Below, piece by piece: positions 47,301-58,027 of a DNA stretch of 64,000 nucleotides (position 1 is the first letter of the stretch; every line of letters begins with the position of its first letter). This DNA comes from Polytrichum commune (lineage: Eukaryota > Streptophyta > Polytrichopsida > Polytrichales > Polytrichaceae): NCBI GenBank assembly GCA_950295325.1, contig OX485804.1:41354001-41418000 (forward strand). The letters run 5' to 3'. The notes beneath the pieces are model-generated. The model was not told the origin of the DNA, searched no databases, and saw nothing but the letters and a program-made list of their open reading frames with translations. Both the position numbers and the translations under genes were made by a program.

Positions 47301-49602
47301 GAAGTGTAGCGATGTATGTACTGAGTCCTGTTCATCTGACAATCACCCTCGGGGTTTAGCATGTTCTTCACTATGACGATTGGGAGTTAATAGGAACATG
47401 ATATGTCTAACAGTACATTTTGAATATTGATTGTAAAACAATATAGTATTATATAGTGCAGAACAGTACTGGTATAACAACATACGATGGCCAAAGTAAG
47501 TGAAGGATATGTGGCGCAGGTCCTGTGTTCATCAATGGTCTTCCGCGAGGACGTTGACATAGGAACATTGACATTGGGTGACCTGCACAAGAAGAGCACC
47601 TACGTGCAGATGCGGGTGAAGGATATAGTACATAGCTTGCAATATGTAAGGTCCACCCAATTGCGGTTGTTCAATTGTGGACTGGGAGTGGAGGAAACAA
47701 CAGATGACATTGCCCCTGACCTACATTGCACGAGGGCGTTGTTGTTCGAAGAGGTGGCGATGCCTATGGAAAAATCATCTCGATCAACACTGGGGTTCGG
47801 GGGTGAAGTACATGAGGCCATGAGTTTGGAGAGTTTGGACTCAATACCTATGCACATGGATTTCGATGGCGTCGACCGTATCAGCACGCAGGACCTAACC
47901 CTAACACAGCTTAGTTCTGAGATGCAGAACACGCCATTAAGGTTCGTGTTTCATACCACACCCTTATCAACCTATGCGTTCAATTAAGCGCCTTCCACCT
48001 ATGCCTTTTGCTAAATGGTCAACACAAGACCGTGGTTTTACAGGACGCCGTCTCACACGCTTGCAATAGGGCCTCCGGATGGCAGGACAATGGTTTCTCC
48101 AGCACGGAGGTTGAACCTCGACGACACTACCCCTACTGGTTGCACCCACAACAAACCATTGGACTCATCCGGATGCTCGCAGGACGCTGGTGCTGCAGCG
48201 GACGAAATAGGCGCACTTTTCAATGACGCCTACAAAGAGGTCCAGAACATGTGTGAAGTTCCGACGGCGACAAAGGATGCATCCACTTCGGTCCAGAACA
48301 TGGGTGAAGTTTCGACGGCGACAAAGGATGCATCCACTTCAACTCGCACTGCGTGCCCGGTAGTATCAGAGGTGGAGGAACATGTTGAGCCAGTGAAGGT
48401 CAGCTCCCGTCCTGTCCAGCCTAAGGAGGACAAAACTTTGGACGACGTACTGGGCAGTACAACACAAAAATCGGATGGAAGGTAACTTTTATGTAGTGTT
48501 AATGATGCAGAACATAATATTCATACCGTCCTTTGATGTTGCTGGCTACGAGACTAATACATGAGGCTGTGTTCTGCAGACTTGAGGAACTTGTGAACAC
48601 CATCATTGCTGAAGCAGGTGGGAAGAAAGTTGCAAGTTTTGAGTTTCTGTATCGTGGTGAGAATTTGAGTCTACAGTGGAAAGGGGATATGAAGCCTTTG
48701 GTTCAAAATCATGGGGAGTTGAGTAACTACATGATGGAATGGATTAGGGCGTGGCTGAATCCCCAACTTGAGAGTTTAAAGTGTCACGTTTGCAGTCCTT
48801 ATCTTCTAAACCTGCTCATAGCGCATCTTCAGGAGCAAGACAAAGACACCTTAGAGGTATATGTAGCCTTCATACATGACGTGCATGGAGCCCTTCCAAC
48901 GCAGAACATAAACACTTTAATAGTTCCTTATACATGCGGGAAACATTGGACCGTTTACATAGTAGGGGAATACGGGTTCTTCCATCTCGATTCCTTGGTA
49001 GGGTCAGGTCTCCATTCCGACCCCAGAATTGAAACAAGACTCGGAAAGTTGTGGGCTGCGTGGAGTGGCAATGATACCGATGCTGATATGTGGAATGCTA
49101 TTAGCTCGTCCCAGCAGTGGGTACAAGGAATTGTGCCACAACAAAATTCTGGCTGGGCTTGCGGGTTCTACATGTTGAAGAATATCATGGAGTATACAAA
49201 GAGCGTGAGAGATAGACCCCTTACATTGTGTGAGGTAATTGAGTCTTAGACCTCTTCGAATACCTAAACATGCATAGAGAATACGCAGATGAATAATAGA
49301 TCATAAAAAGTTTAAGTATAATACTACCACAATTAATGTACTGCTGTTCTGCAACAAATGTTCTAAAGATGTTTGTGTTGTTGCAGAGATTCGCGTTGAA
49401 CTATAGCAGGACAGATGCATTGTGTACAAGGAGGGTAGTTCGGAATGCGTTGATCGATGTGATAGAGAATGGACGGCACCACTCCACGGAATGGAACGTG
49501 AGAATTGTACACCAGACAGCACCACGACGAAGACCTCCAGCGAAACGACATCGCAGAGTAAGGCTCAAGGTCGGACCTCCGAAAGTAGTCGACAAGAGTT
49601 AG
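44304..49602 (+). CDS. MULE-borne zinc-finger / ULP1-type cysteine protease gene, seven exons
   Basis: Exons are 44304-44486, 45041-46345, 46531-47313, 47520-47941, 48044-48481, 48580-49234 and 49387-49602. All six junctions are GT-AG and phase-consistent, giving 1333 codons before the final stop. The N-terminal part has a C2HC zinc-finger-like segment (FNCIYCNELY, then YHRMFNLC, about 45213-45285) and a basic, Ser/Pro-rich stretch. The middle has a coiled-coil-like region (46575-46740) and an unidentified domain. The C-terminal part has a C48/ULP1 peptidase core: His in CGKHWTVYIV, Asp in FFHLDSL, Gln-Asn, then Cys in SGWACGFYM. Such proteases cleave SUMO-like conjugates. One in-frame TAG at 45881-45883 interrupts exon 2. 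It may be a real lesion, or be removed by a 69-bp phase-0 GT-AG intron (45815-45883) with a weak donor. The role in the element is unknown. Confidence 0.75.
44640..45025 (+). repeat. Intronic minisatellite, 57-bp unit, about six copies
   Basis: Units contain tcagaactttcttccctccc, atcagttttaggaaatt and catgtcctgttttttcta. The array fills most of intron 1 of the ULP1-type gene and ends just before the true acceptor (tgttttgcag, 45040). It yields a 157-codon plus-strand frame with 19-residue repeats. I regard that frame as a by-product. Confidence 0.9.
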
Positions 49603-50253
49603 GTTGTATTTTTTACATGTGTAACATGTTGTAAAATGGATGTACAGTTTCCATTACATTGTACAACATCAAATACCGTATAGTCATGTAGAACAGGATA
49701 CACAGAACAGGATACACAGAACAGGATATACAGCACAGAAAACGTAGAACATGATACAAAGAACACTCGAAGGTCAAAGACCATTTGTACTGCTTTCAAT
49801 AGCAACCATTTTGATATAAAACAATGGAATTTCAGAAGACCATGTGTGATATGGGATGTTGGGGGGGGGATGTGGTTAGATGGGATCACTTGAAAGGGAT
49901 GGGAGCAGTCATGATGAAAACGCACCAAACCCAGAAACAGTCGATGTGCAGTAGAAGAAGTGTAGAGCAGGGAATGGGCAGGACAACTGGCGCGTGATCA
50001 ACCAATGGTGCAGAACAATACACAATGAGCAGGACAGGCGAGTTGCAGTACAACAAGGAAAATGAGCTGAGGTATGTCGTAACCAGAACATGAATCACCC
50101 TACTACACCCAGATATGGTACTTAGGAAGGACCGTTTTATTGTTAACACATAACTTTGCACACAGAATTAAAAACTATTACAAGTAAGAACTAATTGTGT
50201 ACTGCATTACAAATATGCAGATAATGCAGATTATTATTCACACTTAAACCCTA
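49603..50253. other. Spacer between the two convergent MULE genes, with a second 14-bp array
   Basis: At 49689-49765 units such as AGAACAGGATACAC repeat at 14-bp spacing, about five times. This is the same family as 42297-42455. No gene fits here. The 3' ends of both MULE genes should lie in this region. Confidence 0.7.
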
Positions 50254-53200
50254 TCATTTGAAGTTGGAAAGCTTTCTCTTCGGCAACGGGAACTCCAGAA
50301 AACTCCTCCGGCGTTTTAAAGAGTTGTCGCCTGCCCTCTCTGGAAACGAGGTTGTCGTAGGAGTCAATGGCATCCGTGTAACCCCTTGTGCAATAAGCTG
50401 GTTTTGCTTGCCCCGAATGTGCCTAAGGCCAGCGATCAAGTGAGTTTGTAGAACAGGATGTTGCTCAGCCTTGAGTGCAAGGGTGGCGTAAATGTCGTGC
50501 GCGGTTGCGGCAGTAGGTGCTTGTGAAGAATTCTCTTGGGAAAGGGGAGTCGAATGGAAGGAGTCCATCTGGGTAAACTGAGAGGAGAACTGCGAGGGGT
50601 TCTGTTCGTCGTCCACAGTCAAAGGGTCCACAGGAGTTAGAGTGATGTGATCTTCGACAACATCAATTTGCAGAACATTGTCCTGCACCACAGGTTCAAC
50701 TTCGATTGGTGTGCCCATGTCTTCCGGAACATGGATTTGAGTAGTCTGTTGTGACAGTCCTGCGTAGCAACGCGCAATTGGAGTGGCGCGCTGAGTTCCA
50801 TGTCGTGTACCAGCTTCACGCACTATGGCACCATCTTCAATTCCAGGGTGGAGCATCTTGAAGACTTTAATGGTGTGCTTGCAAATCATGCCCTCTTTGG
50901 CGACGGGGCAGTTGCATTGTGCCCATTCAGAGTCCGGACATTTGATGGTCCACACCTTCGGGCGGTTGTTTACAGACCCCACATATGCAACATCCTCGTC
51001 CATACAAATGAGGACGTTACTATCAGGTATGTCGTTGGCTCCCATAATTGCAGATGCAACAATACCCTCTTGTTTCTTGTTGCGTATATATCCGTATGCT
51101 TTGCATTGGACATTGTACCAGTAATGAGTCAAAACGTCACCCGTTAGATGATAAATAAGCCAGTCCATGCGCCTACCCACAAATCTCTCTTTGGCAGAGT
51201 TTAGAACACTCTTCAAATTGTTGTGATAGGATTCAATAGCCGCGTTAGTGTTCTGTCCTGCATGTGGTATCCGTCGCGCTCCGACGCACCACATTGGTGT
51301 CTTGACTCGCCAAACATCGTTCATGTATGTCATGAACGCACTCGCCAATGGACGAGTGTTAGATATATTGTCAAGTTGGTCGAGGGCCCAGTCGATAGGA
51401 TCATCGTCAACCTTGCAACCTTTCCCGTACATTATGTCGCCGAGCATTTGAAGAACAATGTTGCGTTCTGCAGCGCTTGAAATTTTTTTGATGGCGTTCT
51501 CTGCCCATGACTTTCTGACATGCCACAAGCACAAGAAAATTTTGGCTTGCGGCCACACCATGTTGCGCAAGAGACAGAACAACAGATTATGAGCTCAGAG
51601 GATGAACACTGAGGAAAATACCTGTAACAGTGAGGAATTAATAATTAACACCAATATGCAATGCAGGACACTGCATTACATATTGGGGTGAGACTACAAA
51701 GTAAAAGTTGCAGAACAGACAATAATTGCTTACCCAAGTGTGTTTATTTCAGCCTGAGCATTGTCAACGATAATAGAGGATGGTAACCAATCATTTTTGA
51801 ACCCTTGAACCCTGTCATGCAGCGCTTGAAGAACTGGGCGGAGATCTTGTTCACGTGTCCGCGAAATGACAAAGAAAGCCACTGGTATGCCATTTCTCCA
51901 ATCATCGAACACCATAACAGTGTAGAGTGGGTACTGTAGAAACAATGAACATCATTGTTAGTATAGGGCAGAACATGGTTGAAACAAATTGACTGGCAGT
52001 ATGAGAAAATCATCACAGAACATGATGACGAAGATGAAGGACATGGACATTAGCTTACCCTAGTCTGGCTGGTACCAAACGTGGCGTCAATGGAAAGAGC
52101 GCTGTTGTGACCGAAGTTTGCCATCATTTCAAGTTGCCATTTTGTTTGTATGCCTATGGTGAAAGGTGAGTCGTCTTGTGTTTGAGAATTAAGGTCCAGT
52201 AGCGAGTGCTCTTGGTAGTAGAACACGCTGTCTGGATTCTTTGCTGCCCACATACGGACGCTAATCGGGTCGGACGGATGTTTCTCCCACAGATCTTCAG
52301 CCCTCTTTCGACATATGTTTCTGACGTCGCACGGCAACAAGAATGTGTCGCGCGTCACCACTCCATTACACACGGCAAGCTCACGAACCTCTTTGGTGTG
52401 TTGTTGCATGATTTGGGCAGGGGATAACCCATAGGCATGCATTTCAGCAATTTTTTGTTTCATTTCAGTTGAAAGACCAGCACCGAGCGCATATCTAAAT
52501 CCACCGAGCATGGTGCCGTGGCAGTGTTCTCCAACTTTATTCAAGTGTTCTGCATTTTCATAAATTAGCAAACACAACGAGTGGTCCAGATAGGGCTTCT
52601 TCGCAAGAAAACAACATTGGCACCCTCGCTTTCTTGAGTTGCCCGCATATGTCTTGCCAATGCGCGCAGCCTTTGGACGGGTTGATTTGTTCACTGCGAA
52701 AGACTCGTATTCCGGGATTACCTTCTTACCTCGCTTTTTCTTCTGCAACATCTTTTGTTTTTTTTTGTGTGTAGATTTCAGTAGAGCTTGCATATCATAC
52801 GCAACAATATCACTCCTATCTTCAGGACCAAAATTGCACCTGTATCTGCAATGGCAATGGAAGAACACATGTATTGAATATGCAAAATTTTATATGTACA
52901 TATTTGCAGGACATGGAATCCATACACCCTCATGAACAGTAAGGACAGTGTACTGCAAATTGTGGAGTGTAGAATGAAATGCATAAGTTTGATATCTGGC
53001 TGGTGAGCACATTATGACAAGCAGAACATGAATAGTGTGTGGTTTCAAATTCAGAGCAGGCAGTAGGTCAAACCTCAGTACAATAGCAGGACTGTGTGCA
53101 CGAGGTGTTCGCAAGGAGTTTGGCAAGTTAACACGGACGATTTCCTTGGTAAAATTGCAAGGAATTTGAGGATGTTGTTGCTCGCCTTTAATGAAATCAT

Positions 53201-53357
53201 CAAGTCTCTCCCACAATATTACAGCTAGCTTAGAGGTTTTCTGTATCCCTTGACCTTGTGTAACGTGGTTGGTCCACACCAAGTCGTCCATAGCAAATGC
53301 ACCTGGAGGAGGATTTTGAACTCTCTCTCTCAACGAAATTATAAGATCAGCCTGCAT
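50254..53357 (-). CDS. MULE transposase with SWIM zinc finger
   Basis: This is a DDE-type transposase of the Mutator-like superfamily. Exons are 53357-53074, 52845-52059, 51933-51734 and about 51593-50254. The first two junctions fit (AG+A, then phase 0). The third intron does not: the only acceptor that avoids a stop gives a one-base mismatch. The core has first Asp in SIDATFGTSQ, second Asp in IIVDNAQAEI, and Glu in NTNAAIESYHNN; IFLCLWHVRKSW is the usual WH motif. The SWIM finger is CNCPVAKEGMICKH, about 50890. The N-terminal part has a Cys/Lys-rich DNA-binding-like stretch (KRGCQCCFLAKKPYLDHSLC). The C-terminal tail is acidic to basic and ends in KRKLSNFK. The ATG at 53357 may be the true start, or may follow an acceptor (aatgcag), with earlier exons displaced by the CACTA insertion at 53371. 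Confidence 0.88.
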
Positions 53358-53370
53358 TGCACGAAATGTT

Positions 53371-53423
53371 CACTAGTAGAAAACATGGTTAAAAAAAACC
53401 GCAGTCGTTTTTCTATTGCGGTT
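53371..53423 (+). repeat. CACTA left terminal repeat and subterminal hairpin
   Basis: CACTAGTAGAAAA is the terminal inverted-repeat consensus of plant CACTA elements. The pair AACCGCA / TGCGGTT, 13 bases apart, can form a stem and is typical of subterminal transposase-binding repeats. Confidence 0.85.
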
Positions 53424-55716
53424 CTTTTGACCACTATTTTAATAGTTTTTTTGGGGGGGCGATAATTACCAATATTGGGTCACTGTCATTCAAGGTTTTA
53501 ACTGTTTACACATTCATAGATCATTTCTCTTTATATTCTGTGTATATGCATTTGCGTGCAATTAATTTTTGGAAACTTAATGTCTTCACACATCCTTTAC
53601 GTACGTAAAATATATATATATGTCTGGGTTAGTTTAGGTACGTACGTATCAGCAAGTGTTTGGTGCCTTTTGCAAAGAGTAAACATTGATTCGGAGTTAA
53701 TTTGAAATCACAGTCCCATGTCATTCCATGAGCTATATATATGACTTTCAGGAGATATGCAATTGCTTGCCAAGTCCGTATTATGTCAATACACAGGTAT
53801 GTCTTCGATTGCCTCTGCAACAATTAATGCACACCTGGGGAGAACCGGCAGTTGGTTACAAATGGTCCGGATGAAGTGGAAATACGACCATTCGAAGTTG
53901 AAGACTGCAGAAAAGGGGCCTACCATGGAGTAGGAATTTATGAAATATACCCTATTTTTATGAAGGAAATGGCAAGTTTGTTAACACATAACCGGTCCGA
54001 CTTGCAAACCCGCGGATCTCATCCAATCGTGCCCAATGCGCTCTTAGATCGATGTTCTTCAATTCCTACGCGTGTTTCAATCGACCAACAGTGCACACAC
54101 TCCCTTTAATTGTGGGACGGGTTTGTCCTATATTGACTGCCACTCACACCGAAATGCTCCTACGTATTGGGTTCAGCCCTAGCTGCAATGACGATGGCTG
54201 TCCAGTGCCTGTTGGAAACATGTGGCATTTGGATGCAACTTGTAGTCAAAATACAGTTGCAGCCAACTTGCACTGTCTTCTGAAAACGAGTGTCACTCGA
54301 TTTCCACTGTCTTCTGAAAACGAGTGTCGAGTCACTCGATTTCCACTGGCACTGGAAATCGAGTGACACTCGATTTCCGTTGACACCCGCAATGCGTTGT
54401 GCCTCAAGCGGACTGAACCCAAAAACGATTGCGACATGCATTCAACCTACACTCGAATGCTACTTGCTCTTGTATTCAAATCATAGATTACAAATGGGAC
54501 AGGTCAATGAGCAAGGGACACTGGAATTGAAAAAAATGGTCTGTACAATGGTTGCAATGATAACTACATTCCCATGAAAGAAAGTCGTGCACAAAATTAC
54601 ACACATACATGTCTATCAAGCGTCATAGTCTGCACACAAACTTCACATCATACATTTCAGCGATATGAATATTTTGGGCAACATACTAGAGTTTCATTGT
54701 TTGGCAACTCCAATGAAGCTCAGTAACATTATCCGCCATGCTCAGTTAATACTGCGTCCCACATCTCTCAAAGTCTCAATGCAACTACATTCAATGGTCC
54801 CAATATGTTTGAACCTTTCTTCTCTGAAAAATGAACTACTGTGGATGACATGTTCCAACACGTACAAATTTGCTATTGAATCTATGGCCACATTTCGAAC
54901 ATTGAGCAGAGAACAGGATTGGCGTTCCGGGTCCAGGATGCTGTAGCGCTTCAAAGCCGCTGCCACAGTCCATAGAGTTCCAGACTTGCCAATCTGCACA
55001 AATAATTACACTTTCAGGATTTATGCTTTGTACACTAAACAACTCCACATTTAGTGACTGTCATAACAAGTAGATACAAGGCAAGAGTTTAGTGGAGCTT
55101 GTCATTTACTCTGCAAAGTATACAGCTCCAAGTCCAAGTATCAGAAGGAACCTTACACTAGACTCACTATAAATTGATGCAAATACTGCATGAATAGGAT
55201 AATTGCCATGTCATCTCCTTAACAAGTTAAAAATTACATCACATATTAATATCTATTTGAAGACAATTCAAACGAACAAAAAACGCCCACAATGCAAGCA
55301 CGGATCATGTAAAAACAACTGGCACGAATAACGAGTCGAAATTTTACCTGGAGAGGAGGAGTTCATAGCACCCCAATCTGGAAAGGCCGGTTAGATGAAC
55401 ACATGCGTGTCTCTGTATATGAAGAATACAATGATTCGATTTCAAATTTATGGAGTCAGGTTGAATGTAGCTAGACATGAAACCCAAACATGGCATGCCT
55501 ACATTCAACCTGAAACCATAAACTTGACCTCAAATCAAGTTTAGCAACCCCCAAGGACAACAGACCTCGGATCCGAGGCCTTCTGCAAAGTAGCCTATTT
55601 CGATCCACAGTAAGTCAAGTTTGGAATGGTGATTGAGATGCACCCTCTTGACTTTCAAAGACATTCAAGCCTGAAACTGAGCCACATGAAAAGATGATTG
55701 CAAGGTCTTCTGAAAG
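53424..55716. other. CACTA left interior, no TnpA recognised
   Basis: A patch at 54280-54385 contains repeated and inverted CACTCGATTTCC / GGAAATCGAGTG words, probably subterminal-type repeats. A minus-strand exon-like frame (54836-55048) ends FSAQCSKCGHRFNSKFVRVG, with a Cys-x2-Cys pair, but I cannot name it. A TnpA-like second gene might be expected here, but none is visible. Confidence 0.5.
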
Positions 55717-55721
55717 CCTAC

Positions 55722-57000
55722 CTTGTGGGAGAAATTTGGCATGAATGGTTCAAAAAGTGTCGTCAACAAATGAACCGGTCCAACAGATGCCTTCAACACA
55801 ATTGCACAAGCAGGTGGATCTTCCTTGTACAACTTCCAGAATTTGCTGTCCTGTTCCCATGAACCATGATTGATATGACAGAAAGTTAGGATTTACAAAC
55901 ATCGCCATGATGGAGCTCCTCAACATAGAATCAATCATACAAAGGTAGGACTTTCACGGCACAAATGGGTCCTGACAATTCTCCAAAACTTCTTTAGGTG
56001 CAGTGCCTGTAAATAAAGGTTGCCAAGACTGGAAGCGTTCATTGCTACTCTAAGCATGTCTTCAACTTCAATTTCTCCATAGCGTCAACATACTCAGTCA
56101 CAACCTTCTCAACTTCGGATCCGAAATTGGCTGTGAGTTCATGCTCTACAGGGTTGATAGCTTCGGTAGCCACTGATATATACCCACCTTCCCCTGTCAA
56201 AAAATCCCACAAAACCTTCATCTCATAATCATTTGTATATGATCATTTCATATATAATTTACAAGCAGAAACACTAGTCTCATAACACTTTCATAAACTA
56301 GCTAGAGAATACTTTCATAACTTTTGAATATGAGGTGGTGCAGACCTGAAGGTTTGGCCAGAAAAAACAAGGTCTGATGAACAAAGTTGCCCATATTCTT
56401 TAGCAACTCATTGTTTTGCTTGGCCTGAAGGTCTGCCCAGGTAAACAGAGTATCTGAAACCTGTAGTAAAGACATCATTAAAGGGTCCAAAAAAAAAAAA
56501 ATCAAAATAATAATGAATTTATTGGAATATTTTTTAAATGATCGTTGCCATACAAATGCACAACCCATAAAGGAACATTTTGTTCACACAAGCCTTTGTG
56601 AACTTCAAGTTTGGATTAAAAAGGAATAGCAAGGAAATCCGTTTTAGACAATAATTGCTTCCACAGTTCTCAATTATGTTTATCCTTCATAACTGCAAGA
56701 ACGACCACAACATTCACACACAGCATGCAGAACATATTGGAAGAACAACATAGATGTACCCAACAGCTAAAAACTATATAAGAACTTCACAGATAGATTC
56801 AAGCAGTAGCTAGACACACTAGTTGATTAAGGATACACGAGGTTGCATTTTAGCCTTGCAAGTCTCTCAATAAGGATAAGATTAGTGTACCTTTGGCCGA
56901 TTGACAAGAAGATAGTATCTCCATACTTCTACAGGAATATTTGTGGTTTTCACGTCATTACGAAAATCCCCCACACCCCTATTTTTTGAGAATTTTCTTG
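55722..57000 (-). pseudogene. Captured fragment of a cytosolic methionyl-tRNA synthetase gene
   Basis: Four exon-like blocks with their introns match the plant cytosolic MetRS in order. Block 1 (about 57000-56891) has KFSKNRGVG, the KMSKS-type loop with Ser-Lys changed to Asn-Arg, then IPVEVWRYYLLVNRP. Block 2 (56460-56346) has VSDTLFTWADLQAK and NMGNFVHQTLFFLAKP. Block 3 (about 56197-56052) has the helical anticodon-binding region, broken by a one-base shift. Block 4 (55850-55722) has FWKLYKEDPPACAIVLK and LFEPFMPNFSHK. MetRS charges tRNA-Met in the cytosol. The catalytic N-terminal half and the C-terminal domain are absent here, so this is not a working gene. Retained introns mean it was captured as DNA. 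It lies on the same strand as Tnp2, downstream of it. Confidence 0.85.
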
Positions 57001-58027
57001 CACAATTCAAGGATAGCTACATTTATGTAACATCACAAATATATGTTGTCAACAAAGTCGCACATGAAAGATCCAAACATCACTTGAAAGCAGTAGTCTT
57101 CATCAGCTGAAGGTATTAGTTTATACTTGCTTTACATTCTGAAAGTCCGTGCTCTCCACAGAGGAGTAAAATGAGTCCATGCAATAAAATACATGAAGTC
57201 ATGCAAATCAGTGAACCCACACCGTAGTCCAACAGAAGCCAAGGGCAGCAGATCTGAACAATCTCCTACACGCTGAGCTCCGATAAACTGAGCAGCTGGA
57301 ACTCCTAGTCATCCGACTTTCAAATTTCAAGGTACAAGGAAGAGAACATACCTGACTCATAGTTCAAGTATTATGTGACACTTATTGTTTTCATCAGGGT
57401 CCAAGGTTCTCCAGTACCCAGGAGTGTGCAGGGGAAGATCAACTGTGCAACAAGATTAAACAATGATTTAAAACAGATAGATTCATCATTCACCTACCTG
57501 AACAAAGTTGAGGCAAGGCCCAATATTATGTCTCGCATCACAAAATATAAACATCTTAGAAGCAAGACCTCTTTGCCAAGTAATAGAAAGCTCTACATAA
57601 AAACATCCTCAAATATGACAAGTGTAATCTTCCTTCAGTGTAAGGTAGACATGTACGTCCACAATCTGCCGTCCACAGTCCCATTCCCAGATGTCCCCAG
57701 AACACTTCGAATCTTTGAGCTTTAATAGTTCGGAAATAGGAATCTCATCAACCACCTGAAATATTACATGACCACATGATTGACATTAGTAACCCACAAT
57801 GTTATCACAATTGCCACATCAAAGATGACAAACCATTGCTGTGTCTGTAGAGACGATGTGCACAAGGGGTAAGTTCGATGCATTGCATTAACAGGAAACA
57901 TCAAAATATCATGTTTGAGTTGCATTTATGCAATCAGAAATACTGGTGTCTACCGGAAAAATGCCGTCAGCGCCATTCGAGGTGTTGCAAAGCACATGAC
58001 TGCCATGTCCGAATTCCAAGGTCCTAT
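57001..58027. other. CACTA interior between captured MetRS exons and Tnp2
   Basis: A plus-strand 116-codon frame (57375-57725) and several short frames show no domain. I looked for earlier MetRS exons on the minus strand and found none. Confidence 0.45.

Larger units (their letters stand above)
42151..53370. mobile_element. Mutator-like element (MULE) with ULP1-type gene and SWIM-type transposase; ends unresolved
   Basis: Two convergent genes, a zinc-finger/ULP1 protease gene (plus) and a MULE transposase (minus), share a 650-bp intergenic space. Plant MULEs that carry ULP1-type protease genes are known (Kaonashi-like and some VANDAL elements). The interior is marked by minisatellites and by recurrent AGAACA words. 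The left end lies left of 42297, and possibly as far as the foldback element or about 41311. The right end is not visible, because a CACTA element begins at 53371, only 13 bp upstream of the transposase ATG. The MULE remainder should lie beyond that insertion. Confidence 0.8.
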
